From Rubrivivax albus (GTDB taxonomy: Bacteria > Pseudomonadota > Gammaproteobacteria > Burkholderiales > Burkholderiaceae_C), in the NCBI RefSeq assembly GCF_004016515.1, contig NZ_SACT01000001.1:1-64000 (forward strand): 64,000 nt of DNA, written 5' to 3'. A program made the position numbers and the translations under genes. The notes below the pieces were generated by a model, which worked only from the letters and a program-made list of their open reading frames with translations, did no database searches and had not been told where the DNA came from. Below are positions 6,037 to 20,500 of this stretch, one piece after another (within the stretch, counting starts at the first letter, position 1; each line of letters starts with the position of its first letter).

Positions 6037-7017
6037 TCAACCGCGCGGCCGCACCACCAGCTTGCCCATCGCCTGCCGCGTGGCCAGACGGCTCATCGCG
6101 TCGGCTGCCCCGGTCAGCGGCACCTGCTCGGTCACCGGCGGCGTGACACGACCTTCGGCGAACCATGCGGCCAGCTGCTGCAGGTCGGCCATCAGCTGCC
6201 TTGGCTCACGGGTCATCGCCGCGCCCCAGAACACGCCGAGGATGGCGCGCTCCTTCAGCAGGGCCAGGTTCAGCGGCAGCTTGGGGATCTCGCCAGCGGC
6301 GAAGCCCACCACCAGGTAGCGGCCGCGCCAGGCCGTGGCGCGCAGCGCAGGCTCGGCGTAGTTCCCGCCCACGGCGTCGTAGACCACGTCGGCGCCTTTG
6401 CCATCGGTGAGGCGTTCGACTTCACGGCGCCATTCGGCCTGCGTGTAATCCACGGTCTCGTCGGCGCCAGCCTCGCGCGCCAGCGCGCGCTTGGCGTCGC
6501 TGGAGGCGGCGGCGATCACGCGCGCCCCCATGGCCTTGGCAATCTGCACCGCGGCGATGCCTACGCCGCCGGCCGCGCCCAGCACCAGCAAGGTCTCACC
6601 CGGCTGCAGCTTCGCAATCGTGCGCAGCGCATGGATGCTGGTGCCGTACGCCAGCACGAAGGACGCGCCGGCGTCGAAGTCCATGCCGTCCGGCAGGGGC
6701 ATCACGCGCGTGGCCTCGGCCACGGCCTGCTGCGCAAAGGCGCCGGTGCCCGTGGACGCCGCCACGCGGTCGCCCACCTTCAGATGACGCACGCCGTCGC
6801 CGACGGCGGCCACCACGCCGGCCAGCTCGGCGCCCGGCGTGAACGGCAGCGGTGGCTTCACCTGGTACAGACCCTGCACCATCAGCGTGTCGGGGTAGTT
6901 GATGGACGCGGCGTGCACGTCGATCAGCACTTCGCCGGCGCCAGGCGCGGGCGAGGCGATGTCCTCGACCACCAGGTTGGCGATCGGGCCGAAGGCGTGG
7001 CAGCGCAGGGCTTGCAT
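6037..7017 (-). CDS. NADPH:quinone oxidoreductase family protein (zinc-independent MDR)
   Basis: This 326-residue medium-chain dehydrogenase/reductase is of the quinone oxidoreductase type. The GroES-like N-terminal domain starts MQALRCHAFGP and includes FTPGAELAGVVAAVGDGV. The Rossmann domain has the nucleotide motif LVLGAAGGVGIAAVQIAKAMGARVIAAASS (AAGGVG). Structural and catalytic zinc cysteines are absent, as in Qor/CurA-like NADPH enzymes that reduce quinones or enoyl substrates. The ATG at 7017 is preferred over one 105 bp upstream because it begins exactly at the conserved N-terminus. The stop of the acyl-CoA ligase at 7094 lies 76 bp upstream on the same strand, so the two may be co-transcribed. 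The substrate is unknown. Confidence 0.85.
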   Translation of the reverse strand: MQALRCHAFGPIANLVVEDIASPAPGAGEVLIDVHAASINYPDTLMVQGLYQVKPPLPFTPGAELAGVVAAVGDGVRHLKVGDRVAASTGTGAFAQQAVAEATRVMPLPDGMDFDAGASFVLAYGTSIHALRTIAKLQPGETLLVLGAAGGVGIAAVQIAKAMGARVIAAASSDAKRALAREAGADETVDYTQAEWRREVERLTDGKGADVVYDAVGGNYAEPALRATAWRGRYLVVGFAAGEIPKLPLNLALLKERAILGVFWGAAMTREPRQLMADLQQLAAWFAEGRVTPPVTEQVPLTGAADAMSRLATRQAMGKLVVRPRG

Positions 7018-7093
7018 GGGCGGGGTCTCCAGTGTCGTGATTGGGCGATTGTCGGCAAGCCTTGACCAAAGGCAATCGCGTGCGCGACAGCGG

Positions 7094-8641
7094 TCAGTCG
7101 GGTGCCGCGCCGTAGGTGTCACGCAGTTCGCGCTTGAGCACCTTGCCGATCGCGCTGCGCGGCAGGGTCCCGCACAGCCTCAGGTCGGCCAGCCGCTGCG
7201 TCTTGCCCAGGCGCGCATTCGCCCAGTCCCGCAACGTGCCGGCATCGTCGCCTTCCCCGCTTCGCAGCACGACGAAGGCCACCGGCGTCTCGCCCCAGCG
7301 CGCCGAGGGCACGCCGACCACGGCCACGTCGGCCACGGCCGGGTGCTCGCGAAGCACCGCTTCCAGGTCGCTGGGGTAGACGTTGAAGCCGCCGCTGATG
7401 ATCACGTCCTTGCGACGGTCCATCAGGATCAGGAAGCCGTCGGCGTCGAAGCGGCCGACGTCGCCGGTGCGGATGTAGCGCCGGCCCTCGGCATCGAACC
7501 ACTCCGCCTCGCGGGTCTTGGCCGGCTGCCCGTGGTAGCCGGTCATCATGCTGGGCGAGCGGCCGACGACTTCGCCCACCGTGTCCGGCCCCGGCGGCAG
7601 TTCGCGGCCGTCCTCGTCGATCAGGCGGATGTCGTGCCCCTCGGCCGGCCGGCCCACGGTGTGCAGCTTGTCCGGGTTTTCGTGGCAGGGCAGGATGCAG
7701 CTGCCGCCACCCTCGGTCATGCCGTAGTACTCGGTCAGGCCGCCGGGCCAGCGGCGCAGCACCTCGGCCTTCAACGCGGCCGGGAAAGGCGCGCTGGTGC
7801 AGGCCTTGAAGCGGAAGCTGCGCAGGTCGTGCTGGTCGAAGACGGGGCTCTCCATCAGCCGCCGGTACTGCACCGGCACCAGCATCGTGTGCGTGGCGCG
7901 GTGGCGTTCCGCCAGCGCCAGGTAGGCTGCCGCGTCGAACTTCGGCATCAGCACCACGTGGCCGCCGTGGGCGATCGACGGCACCACCACCACCAGCGTG
8001 GTGTTGGAGTAGAGCGGCGTGGCGATCAGCGTCACCGCGTCCGGCCCGTAGCCGGCGGTGGCCGCGCGCCGCACCTGGCCCCAGCGCATGGCGTGCGGCT
8101 GCACGATGCCCTTGGGCGTGCCGGTGGTGCCGGACGAGTAGATGACGTTGAAGGCCTGTTCCGGCTGCAGCGCCACCGGCTGCGGTGCAGAGCCCTCGGG
8201 AGCGAGCCAGCGACGCCAGCTGTCCGGCGCGTCATCGTCGTCGAACCGACGCCGATGCAGCTCCGGCGGCAGCGGCTGCCCGGCCAGTGCGGCGGTGGTG
8301 CCGGCGTCGCTGAACAGGTGTCCGGCCCCGCAGTCGCGCACCATGCCGGCCAACTGTTCGGGGGTCGATCCCGGCGCCAGCGGCACGGCGGCCAGCCCGG
8401 CACGCAAGGCGCCCAGGAACAGCACCAGGTAGGCGTTGCACGCCGCACCGCACAGGGCCACCGTGCCGCCGGGCGCGCAACCGTCGCGCTGCAGCGCCGC
8501 GGCGACGCGGTCCATCAGCGTGTCCAGTGCGCCATAGGACAGCACGTCGTCGCCGGTGGTCAGCGCGGGTGCATCGGGCCGCGTGCGGGCATGGTCGCGG
8601 ATCAGGTCCGGCAGCGACCGGAAAGCATCGGGCAGGTTCAT
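7094..8641 (-). CDS. AMP-dependent acyl-CoA synthetase/ligase
   Basis: A 515-residue member of the ANL superfamily that activates a carboxylic acid as acyl-AMP and then acyl-CoA. Visible motifs are the P-loop-like IYSSGTTGTPKGIVQPH, the adenine motif YYGMTEGGG, RTGDVGRFDADGFL with the ribose-binding Asp, and the hinge/A10 region DRRKDVIISGGFNVYPSDLEAVL. The catalytic Lys near the C-terminus is in RSAIGKVLKREL. The start at 8641 gives the normal family N-terminus; a much longer open frame upstream runs antisense through ggt and is not coding. It diverges from ggt with a 90-bp spacer and may share an operon with the downstream oxidoreductase. Substrate unknown; likely a medium- or long-chain or aryl acid. 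Confidence 0.85.
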   Translation of the reverse strand: MNLPDAFRSLPDLIRDHARTRPDAPALTTGDDVLSYGALDTLMDRVAAALQRDGCAPGGTVALCGAACNAYLVLFLGALRAGLAAVPLAPGSTPEQLAGMVRDCGAGHLFSDAGTTAALAGQPLPPELHRRRFDDDDAPDSWRRWLAPEGSAPQPVALQPEQAFNVIYSSGTTGTPKGIVQPHAMRWGQVRRAATAGYGPDAVTLIATPLYSNTTLVVVVPSIAHGGHVVLMPKFDAAAYLALAERHRATHTMLVPVQYRRLMESPVFDQHDLRSFRFKACTSAPFPAALKAEVLRRWPGGLTEYYGMTEGGGSCILPCHENPDKLHTVGRPAEGHDIRLIDEDGRELPPGPDTVGEVVGRSPSMMTGYHGQPAKTREAEWFDAEGRRYIRTGDVGRFDADGFLILMDRRKDVIISGGFNVYPSDLEAVLREHPAVADVAVVGVPSARWGETPVAFVVLRSGEGDDAGTLRDWANARLGKTQRLADLRLCGTLPRSAIGKVLKRELRDTYGAAPD

Positions 8642-8731
8642 GGTGTGTTTCGCGGCAGGGGCCCATTGTCCGCTGGAGGCCCCCGTAAGATGCGCGACCC
8701 GGCCGCCGCTGGCTGACCCGCAGGAGACAAG

Positions 8732-10320
8732 ATGGCCTTCGATTGGCACAACCCCTACCCCACCGTGCGCAGCCCGCTGTTCGCGCGCAACGTGGTCGCC
8801 ACCTCGCAACCACTGGCTGCGCAGGCCGGTCTGCGCATGTTGCAGGCCGGCGGCAACGCGGTGGACGCCGCCATCGCCACCGCCGCGGCGATGGCCATCG
8901 TCGAGCCCTGCTCGAACGGCCTGGGCAGCGACAACTTCGCCATCCTCTGGGACGGGCAGAAGCTGCACGGCCTCAACAGCTCCGGCACCGCACCGGCGGC
9001 GTGGACGCGCGAGTACTTCCTGACGAAGCACGGCGAAAAGTTCCCGATGCGCGGCTGGGACAGCGTCACCGTGCCCGGCGCCGTGGCCGGCTGGGTGGCG
9101 CTGTCGGAACGTTTCGGCAAGCTGCCCTTCGGCGACCTGCTGCAGCCGGCGATCGAACTCGCCGAGCGCGGCTACGGCGTGGGTGTGGTCACGGCCGACA
9201 AGTGGGCGCGTGCCGTGCCGGCGCTGGAGAACGAGCCCGGCTTCCGCGAGACCTTCATGCCCCGCGGCCGCGCGCCCACGCCGGGCGAACGGTTCAGCTT
9301 CGCCGCCGCCGGCCGCACGCTGCGCCGCATCGCCGAGACCCAGGGCGAGGCCTTCTACCGCGGCGACGTGGCTCAGGCCCTGGCCGCGCACAGCGCGGCG
9401 CATGGCGGGTCGATGACGGTGGCCGACCTGGCCGGCTACGCGCCCGAGTGGGTCGAACCCATCGGCATGGATTTCGCCGGCCACCGCCTGCACCAGATCC
9501 CGCCCAACGGCCAGGGCATCGCCGCGCTGATGGCGCTGGGCATGCTGCGCCACCACGACCTGGCCGCGCACCCGGTGGACAGCCTGGCCTCGCAGCATCT
9601 GCAGATCGAGGCCATGAAGCTGGCCTTCGCCGACACCTACCGCTGGGTGGCCGACCCGCGGGCGATGACCGAGGTCACCGCCGCCCACCTGCTGGACGAC
9701 GCCTACCTGGCCGAGCGCGCGAAGCGCATCGACCCTAATCGCGCGCAGTCCTTCGGCCCCGGCACGCCGCCCAAGGGCGGGACCATCTACCTGACCGCGG
9801 CCGACGAGTCCGGCATGATGATCAGCCTGATCCAGTCCAACTACATGGGCTTCGGCAGCGGTGTGGTGGTGCCCGAGGTGGGCGTGAGCCTGCAGAACCG
9901 CGGCCATGGCTTCACGCTGGATGCGGGCCACCCCAACGTGGTGGCGCCCGGCAAGCGGCCGTTCCACACCATCATTCCCGGCTTCCTGACGAAGGACGGC
10001 CAGCCGGTGATGAGCTTTGGCGTGATGGGCGGCAACATGCAGCCGCAGGGCCACCTGCAGACCCTGGTGCGCATGCTGGTGCACGGGCAGCAGCCGCAGG
10101 CGGCCTGCGACGCGCCGCGCTGGAAGGTGGCCACGGGGCTGGACATCGACTGCGAACACACGATGGCGCCGGCGCTGGCCGACGGCCTGCGCGGCCTGGG
10201 CCATGCGCTCAAGCCCACGCTGGACCCCTACATGGACTTCGGCTCCGGCCAGTTCATCTGGCGCATGGGTGACCCGGCCGTCGAGGGCTACGTGGCCGCC
10301 AGCGATTCACGGCGTGAGGG

Positions 10321-10339
<19 letters not shown>
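8732..10339 (+). CDS. Gamma-glutamyltransferase family protein (Ntn hydrolase)
   Basis: A 535-residue protein with the GGT fold: [40 protein letters not shown] near the N-terminus and the autocleavage site [10 protein letters not shown], where Thr351 would be the new N-terminal nucleophile of the small subunit. [16 protein letters not shown] and the C-terminal [12 protein letters not shown] and DAPRWKV segments are also typical. No signal peptide is apparent, so it resembles cytoplasmic YwrD-like or acylase-type members rather than classic periplasmic GGT. It would hydrolyse gamma-glutamyl or acyl amides. Its 3' end overlaps the convergent kinase gene by 19 bp. Confidence 0.85.
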
Positions 10340-14856
<4,517 letters not shown>

Positions 14857-14908
14857 CGTGTGCGGGTCGGTCCGGGTCCGGGCCTATGGCGTGACTGGCT
14901 AGGCTGTG

Positions 14909-16135
14909 TCAGTCGTGGTCCTGTGGGAGCAGCCCGTCCTGCCAGAGTCGCGCTTCCCATTCGCGCAGCCAGCTCTGTAGGGCATCGGCGGGCATGGGCC
15001 GGCCGATGAAGTAGCCCTGCGCGATAGTGACCCCCTTTTCGGCAAGGAGGTCCCAGTCGTCGCGGTCCTCCACGCCTTCGGCTACGACGTCCATGCCCAG
15101 CATGCGGCCCAGGTTCAGGCTGGCCTCGAAGATGGCGCGCAGCCGACCGTCGTGAGCGGCGTTGTGGGTGAAGCTGCGGTCGATCTTCAGTTCGTCGAAC
15201 GGCAGGTCGCGCAGCTGCGCCAGCGAACTGTGGCCTTGTCCGAAGTCGTCGATCGACAGGCGGAAGCGCTTCAGGCGCAGGCGGATCAGCTGGTCGAGCA
15301 CGCTGGTGACCGAGCGCATCAGCCGGCTCTCGGTGATCTCGATCTGGATGTGCTGCGGCGGAACGCCCTCGGCGCTGGTTTCGGCGATCATGTGGTCGGC
15401 CAGCGTCAGGGTGGACAGGTCGTCCATCGACACGTTGATGGCCACGCGCAGTTTCAGGCCGGCGTCGAGCCACACGCGTGCCTGGATCACGGCGGCCCTG
15501 GCGACGACGCGCGTGAGCTCGTGGACGAAGCCGCCGTTCTCGGCGACGGGGACGAACTGGTCGGGGAACACCAGGCCGTCGGTCGGATGCTGCCAGCGCA
15601 CGAGCGCCTCGACGCCAACGACCTCGCCGGTCTTCACATCCACCTTCGGCTGGTACCAGTTCACGAGCTGGCCGGCCTCGATGGCGGCGTGCACCTCTTC
15701 CGCGGTGTAGACCTTGCGCGTTGCGGGGTGCCGCCCCGGGGCTCTCGGCGCCAGGTGCTGCGCCAGCGCGGCGCGCAGCGCCTCTGCGGTCGGCGGCTTG
15801 CGCAGTGGCGTGGTGGTCTGCAGTTCGTAGGCCCGCGCCAGCTTCTCGGTGGACTGCAGCAGCAACTCGTCCTCGCCGCTCACCAGCAGCAGGCAGCCGG
15901 CGAACCGGCGTTCCGCCAGGTGGCGCACGAACTCGACACCGTCCATGCCCGGCATGTTGATGTCCAGAACCACCATCGGTGGTGGCTCGTCCTGGGCATC
16001 CAGCCAGGACAGCGCCGCGGTGCCGTCGCCCATGCAGACGGTGTTGTCGAACCCTTCACGCGCGAGCATGTGCTGCAGCAGGTCGAGCATGAAGGGTTCG
16101 TCGTCGAGGACGAGGATCGGGCGTGCTGCGGCCAT
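14909..16135 (-). CDS. Response regulator with REC and EAL domains (c-di-GMP phosphodiesterase)
   Basis: A 408-residue protein. The REC domain (1-130) has ILVLDDEPFMLDLL, phospho-acceptor Asp58 in VVLDINMPGMDG and a KPP lysine. The EAL domain (about 150-400) carries NWYQPKVDVKTG, GVEALVRW with the EAL motif at 176-178, NVS, ITESRL, SIDDFGQGHSSLAQLRDLPFDELKIDRSF and VVAEGVED, so the metal- and base-providing residues are in place. It should hydrolyse c-di-GMP to pGpG when phosphorylated. The ATG at 16135 is chosen because it starts right at the REC fold. It follows the REC-HPt gene by 105 bp and precedes the eight-PAS kinase by 52 bp on the same strand, suggesting an operon. Confidence 0.9.
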   Translation of the reverse strand: MAAARPILVLDDEPFMLDLLQHMLAREGFDNTVCMGDGTAALSWLDAQDEPPPMVVLDINMPGMDGVEFVRHLAERRFAGCLLLVSGEDELLLQSTEKLARAYELQTTTPLRKPPTAEALRAALAQHLAPRAPGRHPATRKVYTAEEVHAAIEAGQLVNWYQPKVDVKTGEVVGVEALVRWQHPTDGLVFPDQFVPVAENGGFVHELTRVVARAAVIQARVWLDAGLKLRVAINVSMDDLSTLTLADHMIAETSAEGVPPQHIQIEITESRLMRSVTSVLDQLIRLRLKRFRLSIDDFGQGHSSLAQLRDLPFDELKIDRSFTHNAAHDGRLRAIFEASLNLGRMLGMDVVAEGVEDRDDWDLLAEKGVTIAQGYFIGRPMPADALQSWLREWEARLWQDGLLPQDHD

Positions 16136-16240
16136 CGTGCTACTCCACCGTTGGCGTTGTTGCAGGGCGCCGGGCCAGCGCCCGACGAACCATGACCGCA
16201 CCACTGACTGGATCGGCAAGGCGCATGGCAGGCACGGCAC

Positions 16241-17152
16241 TCACCGGCTGGTGTCCTCGTTGGCCATGGATTCGCTGGTGAGCCACGCCTCGATCGCGGC
16301 AGCCACCTCGCGCCAATGGGATGCCAGGGCCGGGCCCAGGGCAACCACCTCGACCTGTTGCCCCGCCCGGCCCGCAGACTCGATGCGCTCGCAGAGTTCC
16401 CCCAAGGCCAGTGCTCCGACGCTCCTCGACGACGACTTCAGCTTGTGCGCCAGAGCGCCAGCCTCCCGCAGATCCCCGCTGGCCAGTGCCGCGAGCAGAC
16501 TTTGCTGGTAGGTCTGACCGTGGCGCAGGTAGTCGGTCAGAAAGCGTTCGAGCAATGCAGGCTTGTTGCCAACCAGTGCCGCCAGCACACCCACGTCCAC
16601 CGCGCTCATCGCCTGGTCGATCAGCGACGACGATTCCTCGTGCTCGGTCCGTGAAGCGTCGGCCGTTTGCCTGTTTCCCGAGGGACGGCCCAGCCAATGG
16701 GACAGCACACCGCCCAGGCGCGACAAGGACACCGGCTTGGCCAGGTAGTCGTCCATGCCGGCCGCCAGGCACAACTCGGCCTGGCCCTTCATCGCGTTGG
16801 CCGTCAGCGCCACGACCACGGTCCGCGGGTTACCACTGGCGGCTTCCTCCCGGCGCATCGCCCTCACCATCTCGTAGCCGTCCATGATCGGCATGTGCAG
16901 ATCGGTGAGCACGAGCCTGTAGTGCCCCTGGCGCCAGCGCGCCAGTCCCTGCAGGCCATCGTCGGCAAAGTCGGTCACGTAGCCCAGCAGGCGCAGCTGA
17001 TGCCGGGTGAGCTTCTGGTTGACGGGGTTGTCTTCGACGGTCAGCAGAAGCTCTCCGCGGGCCAACGCCTCATCGGGCGACCCCGATGGCGTTGTCGAGT
17101 CTGTCGCTGTGGGGCCGGTCGGCGGCGGAGGGTAGTCCTGCTCCAACGACAT
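16241..17152 (-). CDS. REC-HPt phosphotransfer protein
   Basis: A 303-residue protein. After a proline-rich N-terminus, a REC domain shows LLLTVEDNPVNQ, Asp84 in LVLTDLHMPIMDGYEMV, ALTANAM and AKPVS. A C-terminal HPt domain has the phosphorylatable histidine in GALAHKLKSSSRSVGA (His236). Both domains retain key residues. HPt modules relay phosphate from hybrid kinases to terminal response regulators. It is first of three same-strand genes with the REC-EAL protein and the eight-PAS kinase, and divergent from a second hybrid kinase. It could link both kinases to the EAL output; this wiring is inferred. Confidence 0.9.
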   Translation of the reverse strand: MSLEQDYPPPPTGPTATDSTTPSGSPDEALARGELLLTVEDNPVNQKLTRHQLRLLGYVTDFADDGLQGLARWRQGHYRLVLTDLHMPIMDGYEMVRAMRREEAASGNPRTVVVALTANAMKGQAELCLAAGMDDYLAKPVSLSRLGGVLSHWLGRPSGNRQTADASRTEHEESSSLIDQAMSAVDVGVLAALVGNKPALLERFLTDYLRHGQTYQQSLLAALASGDLREAGALAHKLKSSSRSVGALALGELCERIESAGRAGQQVEVVALGPALASHWREVAAAIEAWLTSESMANEDTSR

Positions 17153-17571
17153 GCCTCAGCCCTTCCAGCGATCAGCCCCTGGCAGGGCGGCGGGCATGCG
17201 GCCCACGCGCCCCAGCCCGCGACCACGGCGGAGCCGGCGGTGGCGGCCGCAGCAGGTCACTGTGGGGGGGAGCAGTCGCACACTTACATTCGCAACGGTC
17301 GCGCCGGATCGGCGGGGCGGGCCTGAGCATAAATGGAGCCTGCAAGGGCAGGAAGTACGACAAATGATGACCTCTAGTATCCTCCCAACGGCGCGTTGCC
17401 TAGAGAGGGAATTGATCCCCGGCGCCAGGGCAGTTCATCCCATGGAGCCTGGACAGTACGAGCATCATCGGAGCGTGCCATTGGCAATTGAGCACTTTCG
17501 AATGGGATGGCCCGTCATCGGTAACATGGCCGTCGTTCCCTTGCCGTTGAGGCACTGGGGCACGAGGCGCA
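17153..17571. other. Divergent intergenic region between signalling genes
   Basis: This stretch separates the REC-HPt gene from the second hybrid kinase, so it should contain promoters in both directions. It is less GC-rich around 17330-17540. I see no convincing gene, repeat or well-matched promoter hexamers. Confidence 0.5.
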
Positions 17572-20500
17572 TTGCCATCCCGGCCCGTCGCGATGCCATG
17601 GCTTGATGGCACCAATCTGACGGCCGCGCAGCGGCAGGCGTTGCGCGCCGAGTCACTGCGCCAGTATGCACAGACGACGCCGCGGCTGGCCGCGGCTGGC
17701 GTCGTGTTCGGGCTGCTGGTGGCGTGGCTGCAGTGGCCGATGGTCTCGACGGTCGACGTCATCACCTGGCTTGCCGTGCTGGTCGTTGTCATGCTGGCGC
17801 GGCTGCTGGTCAGCCTGTGGCATCGGCGGCTGGGTACGCCAGTGGAGCCTGCGCTGCGCTGGCTGAGGCTTTACCGGCTTTCCGTGCTGGGCACCGGTGT
17901 CGCCTGGGGCCTCAGCGCGTGGTGGCTGTTCCCGGAACAGAACCCGCAGTACCAGGCCTACCTGTTCTTCGTGTTGATGGCCGTGGCGATCGGCGGATCG
18001 AACATGCTGGCCCACGACGCCGTGGCGGTGGTGCTGTACGCGGTGCCCGCGTTCGTTCCCGTGGCCGTCCGGCTCGGGCTCGCCGGTGGCGAGCCGGCCT
18101 TCCTGTGGGGTGCGGCGATCTTCCTCCCTTACCAGGTGTGGACCAGCATGCGCAACAGCGCCGCGATGCGCGAGAGCACGCTGCTGCGCCTGTCGGAGAG
18201 CGAGCGTGCGCGTCTGGCCAGCCTGCGCCTGGAGACCCTGCTGGCCGAAGTGGAGGAGCGGCTGCACCCGTCCGTGCCGGTGGGCGGGGGCGCGCGTCCG
18301 TCGAACCAGGACGGGGACGCGCTGTCGGCCGCCGCGGCCGCTGCGCTGGTCGAACAGAGCCATGTGCTCTTCGAACTCGTTCGCACGACCCGCGAGGGCG
18401 TCTGGTTCATCGATGTAAATGGCCGGACCACGGACCTCAATCCGGCCATGTGTGCCCTGCTGGGTTGCGCACGCGAGTCGGCGCTCGGGCGCACGATCTT
18501 CGACTTCGTGGACGACGAGAACGCCGCCGTGTTCCGGGCCCAGCTGGAACGCCGGCGGGCAGGCGACCGCGGCAGCTACGAGCTGGCGCTCAGGCGCCCC
18601 GACGGTACGCTGGTGCACTGCGTCAACAACGCCACGCCGCTCACCGACCTCGAGGGCCGTAGGGTGGGTTCGGTCGGGCTGTGGACGGACATCAGCGAAC
18701 TCAAGCGCACCGAGGCTCGACTCCGGGAGTACGAGTTCGCGATCAATTCGATGACCACGGCGGTCAGCCTGCAGGTTCGCCGTGATGGCCAGTTCCGTTA
18801 CCAGATGGTCAATGACGCGTGGTGCCGGCTGTCGGGCTTGACGCGGGCGCAGGCGTTGGGACTCGAGGGGCGCAGCCTGCCTGGTCTGGTGGACCGCGAT
18901 GAACGTATGCGCCAGATCACCGTGGCGGCCGACGAGCGGCGCACGATCACCTACCGTGGCTGGACCGAATTCGACGGCAATCGGGTGAACACGGAGACGG
19001 TCTACCACCCGATCGTCGAGGAAGGCCGCCCCGTCGACCGCGTCATCGTCGTCTCGCGCGACGTCACCGAGGAGGAACGGGCGAGCGCCGCGCTGAACGC
19101 CGGCCTGCGCAACCTTCGCATGGCCTTGGACGCCATCGGCGATGGCATCTTCGCGTCCGGCGCAGCCGGTCCCGACGAGCCGGTGCTGTTCCACAACGAG
19201 CGCATGCTGTCGCTGTGGGGGATGGACGTGCCGCCGGGCGAACAGTTGACGCCGCGGATGATCATGAGGCACGCCGCCGAGATGTTCGCCGACCCCCAGG
19301 CGCAGGCGCGGCGGGTGGACGAGATCATCCGCGGCAACCTCTTTGGCGACGATCGTGTCCGGCTCAAGGACGGCCGGACGCTGCGGCGGCGCTGCTTCCC
19401 GTTTGTCGACGGTGGGCACATGGTGCGGGTGTGGACCTTTGCCGACATCACGGCAGAGGAAGCGGCCGTTGATGCCTTGAGAACGGCCGAGGCTCGGCAA
19501 CGAGCGCTGATCGAGGCCTTTCCGGGCTACATCTCCTGCCTCGATGCCGATCTCCGCTACGTCTTCGCCAACACCCGCCTGCGCCAGCGGTTTGGCCGGG
19601 AGGAGTCCGAGATCGTGGGCCGACACCTCCGTGAGGTGGCCCGCGCCGAGACTCTGGACGAGAGCGTCGCAGCTGCGCGGCGCGCGCTCGCGGGCGAGAC
19701 GGTCGTCCACGAACGCCGGTGGCCACGGGGGGGTGGTGCGGAGGACGAGGTCCTGCTGATCACCCTGGCCCCGGGCCCTGGCGGTGGCGAGGCGCCCGTG
19801 TGCTACGCCTTCGCCATCGACATCACGGCGCAGAAGCGTGCGCAGGGCCAGTTGCTCGAGCTCAAGGAAGAGGCCGAGCGCGCGAACCTGGCCAAGTCCG
19901 AGTTCCTGTCCCGCATGAGCCACGAGCTGCGCACGCCGATGAACGCGATCATCGGCTTTGCCGAGGTGCTGGCGGCCGACCAGGACCCGCCATTGGCACC
20001 GGCGCATCGCCCGCTGGTCCGCGACATCCTGGCCGGCGGCGAGCACCTGCTCGAGTTGATCAACGAGGTGCTGGACCTCTCGCGGGTCGAGGCGGGCAAG
20101 CTGGAGGTGGCTGCCGAGCCGGTGGAACTCATGCCGCTGCTGGCCGAGTGCAGCGGGCTCGTCGCGCCGCTGGTGCGCACCCACGGCATCAGCTGGCAAC
20201 CCGGGGCCACGCCGCCGGAACCGGTCTGGGCGTGCGCCGACCGCATCCGGCTCAAGCAGGTCCTGCTCAACCTGTTGTCCAACGCGATCAAGTACAACCG
20301 TCGCCACGGCCAGGTCAGGATCGACGTGTGCCACACAGACGATGGGTGGCGCGTCGAGGTGCACGACCAGGGCGAGGGGCTGTCCGAGGCGCAGCAGCGC
20401 CGCCTGTTCGTGCCCTTCGAACGGCTGGATGCAGAGCGCAAGGGCACCGAAGGCACCGGCATCGGCCTGGCCTTGAGCAGCCGGCTCGTCGATCTGATGC

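Noticed and set aside
7094..10204. One 1036-residue minus-strand open frame
   Set aside because: Only the part below 8641 encodes a recognisable protein (acyl-CoA ligase). The upstream two thirds is antisense to the gamma-glutamyltransferase and has the His/Gln/Arg-rich composition of a high-GC shadow frame.
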